Notes under the pieces: generated by a model
Seen by the model: only the letters and a program-made list of their open reading frames with translations
Databases searched by the model: none
Told to the model about the DNA's origin: nothing
Translations under genes and position numbers: made by a program
NCBI GenBank assembly: GCA_963724645.1
Contig: CAVRVJ010000002.1
Span: forward strand, 372,001-436,000
DNA: 64,000 nucleotides
From: CAVXSP01 sp963724645
Lineage (GTDB): Bacteria; Acidobacteriota; Vicinamibacteria; Vicinamibacterales; SCN-69-37
Direction of reading: 5' to 3'
Shown here: positions 8,869 to 16,890 of the stretch, piece after piece
Layout of the letters: each line of letters starts with the position of its first letter
Position numbering within the stretch: the stretch's first letter is position 1

Positions 8869-11800
8869 GGGACCACCTCCGGCTCAATCTCCGTCCGCAC
8901 CGCCGCGCGCCGGTCCCGCGCGAACAGCCGTTCGACGGTGACGAAGAGCATCGGGATGAAGAGCACGGCCACGAGCGTCGCGGCGAGCATGCCGGCGACG
9001 ACCGCGGTGCCGAGAAGCTGACGCGACGCCGCGCCCGCGCCTTTCGCGATCACGAGCGGCGCGCACCCGAAAATGAACGCCAGCGACGTCATGACAATCG
9101 GCCGCAGCCGGACTTGTGCGCCCTCGAGCGCGGCCTCGGTCAGCGTGCGCCCGTGCTCGTAGCGCACCTTCGCGAATTCGACGATGAGGATCGCGTTCTT
9201 CGCCGCGAGGCCGACGAGCATGATGAGGCCGATCTGCCCGTAGACGTTCAGATCGAAGTGGCGCATCGCCAATCCGCCGAACGCGCCGACCATCGCCACC
9301 GGCACCGACAGCAGCACCGAGAATGGCGTGGACCAGCTCTCGTAGAGCGCCGCGAGCACCAGAAATACCACGAGCAGCGACAGCGCGAACATCGGCGCCG
9401 CCGAGCCGGAAGCCTTCCGCTCCTGATAAGACAGATCACCCCAGTCGTAGCCGATCTCGGATGGCAGCGTGTCGTGCGCGACCGCCTCGAGCGCGTCCAG
9501 CGCCTGGCCCGAGCTGTAGCCGGGTGCCGCGGTGCCGATCACCTGCACGGCGCGATAGACGTTGAATCGATTCGTGTACTGCGGCCCGGTCGTCGGCCTC
9601 GTCGTCTCGAGCGTGGAAAGCGGCACCATGGCGCCGTCGTTGTTGCGAACGTAGAACTGGCCGATCCGCGTCGGATCGGTGCGCTCGGCGCCTTCGGCCT
9701 GGAGGAACACGCGCCACTGCCGGCCGAAGCGGTTGAACTGGTTGACGTACAGGCCTCCGAGAAACGCCTGAATGGTCTGGTAGACATCGCCAAGCGCGAT
9801 CCCCTGCTTCAGCGCCTTGTCGCGATCGACCTCGACGAAAATCTGCGGAATCGCGGCGCTGAACGGACTGCCCACGTTCGCGAGCTCCGGCCGCTGCCGC
9901 GCCGCCGTGAGGAACCGCTGCAAGTGGCCGTCGAGGAAATCGATCGTGCCGCCGCTCCGGTCCTGCAGCCACATGGTGAAGCCGCCCTGCGATCCGAGGC
10001 CGGGAATCGACGGCGGCATCGCCGCGGCGGCGGCGCCTTCCGGCAGCTCGCGGCGCATTCGGGCATTCAGACGATTGAGGATCGTCCGCGCGTCGAGTCC
10101 GAGCGGCGTCCGCTCCGTCCACGGCTTCAGGCCGATGAAGTAGAACGCGTTGTTGCTGGCGGTGACTCGCGTGAGCAGGCTGAAGCCGACAATCGTCGCG
10201 TACCCCTGCACGCCCGGCGTCGTGGCCAGGATCCGGTCGACGTCGCGGCACACGGTGTCCGTCCGTTCCAGCGATGCCGCAGGCGGAAGCGTGACGTTCA
10301 GCAGCATGTAGCCGTAGTCTTCCTCGGGCACGAAGCTGGTCGGCAGCCGCCGGCCGAGCCCGGCCGCCGCCACGAAGAAGACGGCCAGCGCCAGCACGCC
10401 GACCACGGCTTTTCTGATGAGGAACGCGCTGCCGCGCAGGTACGCGCTGGCGGAGCGATCGAAGCCGCGGTTGAAGAGCGCGAAGAGCCGCCCGCTCAGA
10501 CGCTTGTGCGTGCGCGGGCGCAGCATCATCGCCGAGAGCGCGGGCGAGAGCGTCAGCGCGTTGAAGGCGGAAATCAGCACGGAGATCGCGATCGTCATCG
10601 CGAACTGCTGGTTCAGCCGGCCCTGAATTCCGTGCATGAAGCCGACCGGCACAAAGACCGCCGCGAGGATCACCGCGATGCTGACGACAGGCCCGGCGAC
10701 CTCGCGCATCGCCGTGAGCGTCGCCTCGCGCGGCGCCATGCCTTGTTCGACGTGATGCTCGACCGCCTCGACCACGACGATCGCGTCGTCGACGACAAGG
10801 CCGATCGCGAGGATGAGGCCGAAGAGCGACAGCGTGTTGACGGAGAAGCCGAGCATCGGGAAGAACGCAAATGTCCCGATGAGCGAGACCGGCACGGCGA
10901 CCATGGGAATGAGCGTCGCGCGCCAGTTCTGCAGAAACAGATAGACGACCAGGACGACCAGCAGCATGGCCTCGCCGAGCGTCCAGAGAATTTCGCGGAT
11001 GCCTTCGGAGACGGCCAGCGTCGTGTCGAGCGCGTACCAGGTACTTGAGATCCGGCGGCAGCCGCTGATCGAGCTCGGCCATCGTCCGCTTCACGCCCGC
11101 GGCGACGTCGAGCGCGTTCGAGCCGGGCGCCTGGAAGACGCCGATCGCGCAGCCGGGCTCGCCGTTGACGCGGCCGATCTGCTGGTAGTTGACGGCGCCG
11201 AGCTCGATCCGCGCGACGTCCGACAGGCGGACGGCCGCGCCGCCCGGCGTGGCGCGCACGATAATGCGGCCAAATTCCTCGGCCGTCTGCAGCCGTCCTT
11301 GCGCCCGCACCGTGTAGGTCATCTCCTGACCCGTCGGCGCCGGCGGCGATCCGATCTGCCCCGAAGGATTGACCGTGCTCTGCTGCGCAATCGCGCGGGT
11401 CAGATCCGGAATCGTCAGGCCGAGCCGGGCGAGCTCGACCGGACGCACCCAGATGCGCATCGCATAATCGCCGGCCCCGAAGACGCGCACTTCGCCGACG
11501 CCCGGCACGCGGTAGAGCGCATCAACGATATTGATGTTCGCGTAGTTGGCCTGAAAGAGCGCCGAGTAGGTGTGGCCGGGCGACGACAGGCCGATGATGA
11601 GCATCGGCAGCCCCACCGACTTTCTCATCGTCATGCCGAACTGATTGACCTCCGGCGGGAGGTTCGGCTGCGCCTGGGCCATCCGGTTCTGAACGTTCAC
11701 CTGGTCGATGTTGGGATCGGTCTCGACGTCGAAGGTGACCGTCAGCGTCATCGTGCCGTCGTTCGCGTTGGTCGACTGCATGTAGAGCATGTTGTCGGCG

Positions 11801-12012
11801 CCGTTGACCTGCTGCTCGAGCGGGGTGGCGACCGACTGCTCGATGGTCGAGGCGTCGGCTCCGGTGTAGACGGCCGTGACGAGGATCTGCGGCGGGACGA
11901 TCTGCGGGAACTGCGCGATCGGCAGCCCGCGGAGCGCCACCAGCCCGATGAGGACCGTGAGAATCGCGATGACGATCGCGACGATCGGGCGGTGGATGAA
12001 GAAGCGCGACAT
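8865..12012 (-). CDS. RND efflux inner-membrane transporter (HAE1/AcrB family), one frameshift
   Basis: About 1045 residues, normal for AcrB-type proton-driven multidrug pumps. It opens with SRFFIHRPIVAIVIAILTVL, has the duplicated twelve-helix plan, and keeps the proton-relay segment GLVVDDAIVVVEAVEHH in the N-terminal half and GLAAKNAILIVEFAK in the C-terminal half. A one-base shift near 11045, just after LPPDLKYLV, moves the remainder into a second frame; the continuation DTTLAVSEGIREILWTLGEA is fully conserved, so this may be a sequencing error. It starts three bases after the adaptor gene and ends overlapping the channel gene. Confidence 0.9.
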
Positions 12013-12014
12013 CT

Positions 12015-13167
12015 TTATTGTCCGGAGGGCTGCGCCCCCGCGGCTCCGGCATACGGCTTGGGCGCGACGACCGTGCCGTCCTTCACCGCGGGACCTTCGA
12101 CGATGACGCGATCGCCGGATCGAAGACCGCTCGTCACGATCCAGCGGTTGCCGATCCGGTCGCCGAGCGTGACCGGGCGCGTGGACACGCGGTTGTCGGC
12201 GCCGACGAGATGCACGAGGGAGTTGCCCTGCAGCTCGAACACGGCACGCTGCGGGATGACGAGCGCGGCGTCGAGCACCTGCGTATCAGCACGCACGCGG
12301 CCGAACAGGCCTGGACGGAGCGTCCGGTCCGGATTGGGAAATGTCGCGCTCACGCGAATCGTGCCGGTCTTCGCGTCGATCTCACGATCAGCGGCAAGAA
12401 AGGTGCCGCGGTGCGGATATTCCGTGCCGTCGGCCAGCGCGAGCGTGAGCTTGCCGGCCCACGGCTGCGCGCCGCCGGGCTTGTTGAGCGCACGCGCGAG
12501 GTGCAGGTACTCGGATTCGCTGAGCGGGAAATAGGCCTTGATGGGATCGACCTGCGACACGGTCGTCAGGAGCGTCGTCGGACTCACGAGATCGCCGATC
12601 TGAGCGGTCGCGATCGCCGCGACGCCGTCGATGAGCGACGTCACCTTCGTGAATTCGAGGTTGAGCTCCGCGGATTGCTGGGCGGCCTCGGCCGACTGCA
12701 CCGCCGCCTGCGCGGCGTTCCGGGCTTCGATGTCGTTGTCGACCTGGCTCTGGGCGATGGCATGCTGCTCGGCCAGCGGCGTGTCGCGTTTCACATCGCG
12801 CTCCGCCTTGCTCAGTTGCGCCTTGGCTTCGGCCAGGCGCGCCTTGACCTGATCGAGCGCCATCTGAAACGGCCGCGCGTCGATCTCGAAGAGCACCTGG
12901 CCTTTGCGCACGAAGCTGCCTTCGGTGTACGGGCGCGAGACGAGATACCCGGAGACCTGCGGGCCGGATCTGCGCGTTCGTGAGGCCGTCGAGCGTCGCG
13001 ATCCATTCGGACGTGAGGGCCACCCGCTCGGGCCCGATGTCCATGACGGCCACAACGGGAGGCGGCGGCGGCGCGGCCGTCGTCTGGCCGGACGAGCAGG
13101 CGCCAAATGCCAGCGCGGTGCCGAGGAGCGTGAGCGGAAGCTTTCCGAACGAGTACGTCATAAACAC
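12015..13167 (-). CDS. RND periplasmic adaptor (membrane fusion protein), one frameshift
   Basis: About 383 residues. The N-terminus is a lipoprotein signal (lipobox AFGAC). A barrel-sandwich half with VSGYLVSRPYTEGSFVRKGQ, a long helical hairpin (about residues 95-170, rich in A, E, K and Q), and a beta-barrel end with TRPVTLGDRIGNRW are all present. One extra base near 12963 in a GGCCC run splits the signal/first strand from the rest; the product reads smoothly when it is removed. Links the RND pump to the outer-membrane channel. Confidence 0.88.
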
Positions 13168-13174
13168 ATCCGTC

Positions 13175-13816
13175 CTACCGTCCGCCCGCGGCGCCGAGCG
13201 GCCGCGGCGCCGATGGAGCAGCCGCGGACGTCGCGCGCGCGCCCGCGAGCGCCAGGTCGACCACGCGTACGACCCAACTGTGCTGGAGCGGACCGAGGCG
13301 GCACCGGACGCGCGTGAGAACGGTGGAGGTCATGACGTCGAGCAGGAGATCGACGTCGATGTCGGGAGGCATCTGGCCGCGCGTGATCGCGCGTTCAAGA
13401 AGCCGGCGGCGGGGCGTGCGATACCGCTGACGGACGCCGCGCGCGAGCGCGTCCACCTCCGGATCGGCGCGCTCGGCCGTGAGGATACGCAGCGCGCCAC
13501 GGCCCTGCTTCGTGGCCCAGCGGCGCATCGTGGCATGGAAGCTCTCGATGAGGTCGGCGCGGACGTCGCCGGTGTCGATCTCCTCCGGCACGCCGCCAAT
13601 CGTGAGCAGCGCGGCGCGCACGAGCTCGCGCTTGGCTGACCAGCGGCGATAGATCGTCGTCTTGTTGACGCCGGATCGGCTGGCGACGTCGTCAACCCGC
13701 AGGCGGGCGAAGCCGACGCGGCCGAGCTCCTCGAGCGTCGCCGTCATCACGGCCGACACGACGCGGCTGCTGCGTCCGCCGGGGCGCCTTCCGCCGACGA
13801 GGGGCCGGAGAGCCAT
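13175..13816 (-). CDS. TetR family repressor of the efflux operon
   Basis: 213 residues. The N-terminal HTH at about residues 25-70 includes FARLRVDDVASRSGVNKTTI and YRRWSAKREL, the standard TetR pattern. The C-terminal ligand domain begins at RADLIESFHATMRRW and resembles the TetR_C_33-type domain. First gene of the operon, eight bases before the adaptor gene, so it probably represses its own operon. A 25-bp inverted repeat sits 26 bases upstream of its ATG. The ligand is unknown. Confidence 0.88.
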   Translation of the reverse strand: MALRPLVGGRRPGGRSSRVVSAVMTATLEELGRVGFARLRVDDVASRSGVNKTTIYRRWSAKRELVRAALLTIGGVPEEIDTGDVRADLIESFHATMRRWATKQGRGALRILTAERADPEVDALARGVRQRYRTPRRRLLERAITRGQMPPDIDVDLLLDVMTSTVLTRVRCRLGPLQHSWVVRVVDLALAGARATSAAAPSAPRPLGAAGGR

Positions 13817-13841
13817 CCCCGCAGTCTATCGTGTCAGTGCA

Positions 13842-13866
13842 CAAAAGCAACGACTTGTTGCGTTTG
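13842..13866. promoter_or_regulatory. Candidate TetR operator
   Basis: CAAAAGCAAC, a five-base spacer GACTT, and GTTGCGTTTG form an inverted repeat with ten-base arms and one mismatch. Its position just upstream of tetR fits autorepression of the tetR-MFP-RND-OMF operon. Palindrome seen directly; role inferred. Confidence 0.65.
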
Positions 13867-13955
13867 CCAGGGGCCGGCGAAAGCCGATCCCGTAGAAGCG
13901 CCGAGACGTCGATTAACGGGCCCGAGTCAATCTCACGGCGCCGGAGAGCTCTCGC

Positions 13956-15122
13956 CTACTGCGCCTGTCGCACGTCTGTGCCGGCCCGCCGATTGATCCG
14001 GATCAAGATCCTCATCACTGGCTCGACCGGCACGAGTCGGATCGCCAGCTCGCGCAGATAGCAGCCGACCGGATTCGTCATCCGCATCACGCGCGCTGTC
14101 CGGCGGCCCTGCGCCACGAGCGCGGCGGTCTTCGGAAGGCGCTCGGCTTCGTAGGCGCGTCGCGCGGCCTCGATGTCGGCCGTTTGCTGCAGGGCCTTCG
14201 CGAGCGCCACGGCATCAACGATGGCCTGCGCGGCGCCCTGCCCAGTGTGCGGCAGCATGGGATGCGCGGCGTCACCCACGAGGGTCACAACGCCCTTGCC
14301 CCAAAATGGCAACGGATCGCGATCCACGAGCTCGTCAAGCCGCAGGTCGTCCGTGCCTGACGTGATCGTCCGGAAGGTGCTATCAAATCGCGGCGCCACG
14401 TGCGCGATCACAGTTGCAGGATCGCGTATCTCGCTCGGCACGAGAGACGCGGCGATTGACACGAACCAATAGATCCCAGTCTCACTCGCACGTATGATCA
14501 TCGACTCGACACCAGGGCCGAGATAATAGATGCCGATGTTGCCACGCAGATGTTCGACCATGCCCTCGACGGCACCACGCACCGCGACGATTCCGCTGGA
14601 TCTCGGTGGAGCTTCAGTCTGATGTAATAGGCGACGCACGGTCGAGCCGAGACCGTCGGCCCCCACGAGCAAGTCGCCTTCCACGGATGAGCCGTTGGCG
14701 AGGTGCGCGACCAGGCCGCCGCTCGTCTCGATGAAGCCTGTGACTTCACTGGACGTGTAAACCACGTCGGAACCGACGGCGTCCAGCAGCGCACCGTGAA
14801 TCGCCGGTCGCAGGGTGATCACCATCGTGCCGCCGAACGCTTCGCGAAATGGGACCTCCGCGCGCTTGAGCAGGGTGCCGTCCATGCGACGCAGTTCCCC
14901 CACGCCGATCGTCGGCGCATGGCCCCGCGCGATGATCGTGTCGGCGACGCCAAGTTCGCGCAATGCCGCGACGGCATTCGGCGCTAAACCCAGGCCGAAT
15001 CCGAGTTCGCGCGGCGATGCGGCCCGTTCAAAGATCTTGACGTGCCAACCGGTGCGCCGAAGCGCGATGCCAGTAGACAGACCGCCGATCCCGGCGCCGA
15101 CGATCAGGGCGGTGCGAGGCAT
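13956..15122 (-). CDS. FAD-dependent aromatic-type monooxygenase
   Basis: 388 residues of the PHBH-like (group A) flavin monooxygenase family. The dinucleotide-binding motif VGAGIGGLSTGIAL is at residues 7-20, the DG motif GADGLGSTVRRLL lies in the middle, and the second FAD motif GDAAHPMLPHTGQGAAQAI is at about residues 278-296. These enzymes hydroxylate or epoxidise small substrates with NAD(P)H and oxygen. It is divergent from the VOC gene at 15215 across about 90 bases, suggesting a shared control region and a linked detoxification role. A decayed duplicate lies at 6442. Confidence 0.88.
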   Translation of the reverse strand: MPRTALIVGAGIGGLSTGIALRRTGWHVKIFERAASPRELGFGLGLAPNAVAALRELGVADTIIARGHAPTIGVGELRRMDGTLLKRAEVPFREAFGGTMVITLRPAIHGALLDAVGSDVVYTSSEVTGFIETSGGLVAHLANGSSVEGDLLVGADGLGSTVRRLLHQTEAPPRSSGIVAVRGAVEGMVEHLRGNIGIYYLGPGVESMIIRASETGIYWFVSIAASLVPSEIRDPATVIAHVAPRFDSTFRTITSGTDDLRLDELVDRDPLPFWGKGVVTLVGDAAHPMLPHTGQGAAQAIVDAVALAKALQQTADIEAARRAYEAERLPKTAALVAQGRRTARVMRMTNPVGCYLRELAIRLVPVEPVMRILIRINRRAGTDVRQAQ

Positions 15123-15642
15123 GACGCGGTGGCAATTCTATGGAAAACGTGGCAAGCGAGCGTTGAAGGTGGAATTGGAGAAGTCGAAATCGGGCTGATT
15201 GATACAGTGTCCGCATGCGATTCAACCGCTCCGTGCCCCCTTGCACTGTGATCCCCGTCCTGATCTATCCGGATCCCGGCATCGCTGCCGAGTGGCTCTC
15301 GAAGGCCTTCGGGTTCACAGTTCGCCTGCGCATCGCCAATCACCGCATCCAGATGAGAGCCTGGGAAGGCTGCGTCACCATTGCCGAAGGCCGCGTGACG
15401 CCCAACAAATCCCACATCATTCAGGTTCGCGTGGAGGACGCCAACAGCCACTGCGAACGCGCGCGCCAGCACGGCGCCATCATCCTCACCGAGCCCACAG
15501 ATCACCCATACGGCGAGCGCCAGTACAATGCGCAGGACTTCTATGGCCACCGCTGGGACTTCACGCAAACCATCGCCGATGTGGCGCCCGAAGACTGGAG
15601 CGGCGGCGCGTTCCATCTCGAGTAACCTGTGTGTCAGATCAA
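15030..15642. repeat. Direct repeat, right copy (monooxygenase start plus VOC gene)
   Basis: Partner of 6711-7323, offset by exactly 8319 bases. The homology stops at the base where a 39-base copy of the tRNA-Arg 3' half begins (15643), so the repeat edge coincides with an attachment-like site. Confidence 0.85.
15215..15625 (+). CDS. VOC (glyoxalase/bleomycin-resistance fold) protein, right copy
   Basis: 136 residues, identical to the product of 6896-7306. This copy faces the intact monooxygenase, so it is likely the ancestral arrangement. The upstream 90-base gap is shared by both divergent genes. Two identical copies could raise the dose of a binding or detoxifying protein. Substrate and metal use are not predictable from the sequence. 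Confidence 0.87.
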   Translation: MRFNRSVPPCTVIPVLIYPDPGIAAEWLSKAFGFTVRLRIANHRIQMRAWEGCVTIAEGRVTPNKSHIIQVRVEDANSHCERARQHGAIILTEPTDHPYGERQYNAQDFYGHRWDFTQTIADVAPEDWSGGAFHLE

Positions 15643-15681
15643 GCGCGCCCGCCAGGATTTGAACCTGGGACCCTCGGCTTA
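15643..15681 (-). repeat. tRNA-Arg 3'-half copy (attachment-site-like)
   Basis: 39 bases exactly match 16210-16248, the part of tRNA-Arg from the discriminator base through the T-arm and variable loop to the anticodon loop. The 5' half is absent. A displaced tRNA 3' end is the usual trace of site-specific integration. The segment between the two copies holds a HicB gene. Confidence 0.85.
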
Positions 15682-15703
15682 ATCCATGTCGCCCCGCACT
15701 GGT

Positions 15704-16093
15704 TCAGGCTTCGTCCTGCGCGAGCTGGTGCACGCGTTGATGGGACAGCCCGAGCAATTGTGCGGCGTCCCGCCCGCTCATCTTCAGCTGGCCTTGACGG
15801 AGGATACGAACGGCGCGTCGCGCAGCGACGACGGCTCGGCGATCCTGTTCTCTGGCCTTCTTTCGCAGCGACGCGTACTCGCGGACGGCCTTGGCCGCCC
15901 TGGCGGGCAGTCGGACGTGGTCCACGAGTCGCGCAGACCCAGCGTCCTCCACAAACAGCCCCAGCGCTTCTCTCAGTCGGCGACGCGCTTCGTCAACCGT
16001 TCTTCCCTGGGTGTGGCAGCCGCGAATGCGGCGTACGGAGGCCACCCACCAACCCGCGGTATCGCGTTCGTAGACGACGTGATACGTCTTCAT
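15704..16093 (-). CDS. hicB: HicB-like antitoxin (orphan)
   Basis: 129 residues. The N-terminal 45 residues (MKTYHVVYERDTAGWWVASV then GCHTQGRTVDEARRRLREAL) are the HicB RNase-H-like fold; the C-terminal region ending SGRDAAQLLGLSHQRVHQLA is a helix-turn-helix. HicB neutralises HicA mRNA interferase and represses its operon. No hicA-sized gene with the double-stranded-RNA-binding fold is seen on either side, so it looks like an orphan. It lies between the tRNA-Arg gene and its displaced 3' half. A palindrome sits upstream. Confidence 0.75.
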   Translation of the reverse strand: MKTYHVVYERDTAGWWVASVRRIRGCHTQGRTVDEARRRLREALGLFVEDAGSARLVDHVRLPARAAKAVREYASLRKKAREQDRRAVVAARRAVRILRQGQLKMSGRDAAQLLGLSHQRVHQLAQDEA

Positions 16094-16126
16094 CCGCCTT
16101 CAAGTATTGACTCTCTCCGGTCAATC

Positions 16127-16144
16127 TGTCTAGTCTCCTAGACA
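16127..16144. promoter_or_regulatory. Palindrome upstream of hicB (candidate operator)
   Basis: TGTCTAG, spacer TCTC, CTAGACA: a perfect inverted repeat with seven-base arms, 34 bases upstream of the hicB start. HicB proteins with an HTH usually autoregulate through such sites; assignment is by position. Confidence 0.55.
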
Positions 16145-16207
16145 CATCAACCGCGGCCGACCCGGGTTTCGCGTGCGAGGCGCCGGGCTGACCTGAGCCG
16201 GGCGATT

Positions 16208-16283
16208 TGGCGCGCCCGCCAGGATTTGAACCTGGGACCCTCGGCTTAGAAGGCCGATGCTCTATCCCCTGAGCTACGGGCGC
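16208..16283 (-). tRNA. tRNA-Arg (TCT)
   Basis: A complete cloverleaf read on the minus strand: acceptor GCGCCCG/CGGGCGC with discriminator G and encoded CCA, D-arm GCTC...GAGC, anticodon stem TCGGC/GCCGA with loop CTTCTAA (anticodon TCT), T-arm CCAGG-TTCAAAT-CCTGG. It reads AGA codons. Its 3' half is repeated at 15643-15681, and a decayed 5' half is at 35075-35117. Confidence 0.97.
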
Positions 16284-16321
16284 GTAATGGGGAGAAGCTC
16301 CAGTGTAATAGGTCCTTCCAC

Positions 16322-16607
16322 CAATTTCCGCATGGGCGTAGTACGCCGCCGTCGCTCAACTCGCGGGCAGGCGCGCCCGCTGGCCAAGAAACCGCGCGCC
16401 GCTCGTCATTCGCGCCGGGCGGCGTGCGAGCAGCCCGTGGTGCAAGTCGGCGCGGCACCGAGACCGGCGATGCGCCCGGCTGGCCAGGCGCGACGACCGA
16501 GAATATTGGCAATATTTGAGGGAGGAGCAACGCCGCCAGACGGGATGCAGCGCCGGTCGAATGCAGCCGCACTTGCACCACGGGCTGCTACACCCATGCG
16601 GAAATTG
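16322..16607. mobile_element. MITE-like element 1 (286 bp, 21-bp terminal inverted repeats)
   Basis: The left end CAATTTCCGCATGGGCGTAG and the right end, read in reverse, CAATTTCCGCATGGGTGTAG agree at 19 of 21 positions including the next base. No gene is inside. Near the middle lies a perfect palindrome AATATTGGCAATATT (about 16502-16516). Transposase family is unknown; no related full-length element is in the window. Confidence 0.55.
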
Positions 16608-16671
16608 CAATAGCCGGTTCAGTCTTCCAAGTCGTTGCTGACAGACCGTTGGCCTCTTGTCTAAATCCCAT

Positions 16672-16887
16672 CGGTTTGCCGTTGAAGTGACGCCTGCGGC
16701 CGACTCGGACCCACGCGAGAATCGACAGCGCGAAACCGCGCCAAAACGAGCGATGGATTGCCCGCGCCGAGGTCCGCCGTGTGCGGACCGGCGCGGTTGG
16801 CGTCAGTGCGCAATCTGAGCGAGTGGCGGCGCAGTTTCGAGCGTGACGTCCGCGGAGGCCACAGGAAGTCACTTCAACGGCAAACCG
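16672..16887. mobile_element. MITE-like element 2, deletion derivative of the IS110-family element
   Basis: 216 bases bounded by perfect 20-bp inverted repeats (CGGTTTGCCGTTGAAGTGAC and its complement). The internal sequence follows the non-coding left end of the element at 23206 for about 190 bases (for instance GGCCGACTCGGACC, GATTGCCCGCGCCG, TTTCGAGCGT), then jumps to the right end. A hairpin at 16762-16796 (7+7 bp with a two-base bulge) is shared with that element. It sits three bases beyond the stop codon of the TonB receptor. Confidence 0.8.
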
Positions 16888-16890
16888 GCT

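Noticed and set aside
8724..11048. A 774-codon open frame on the plus strand
   Set aside because: It lies antisense to the well-conserved RND and OMF genes and consists of charged low-complexity sequence typical of high-GC antisense frames.
10966..12534. A 522-codon plus-strand frame
   Set aside because: Antisense to RND and adaptor genes; arginine/aspartate-rich composition, no homology visible.
16093..16210. A hicA toxin gene upstream of hicB
   Set aside because: The roughly 115 bases between hicB and the tRNA are too short and no HicA-like sequence is visible.
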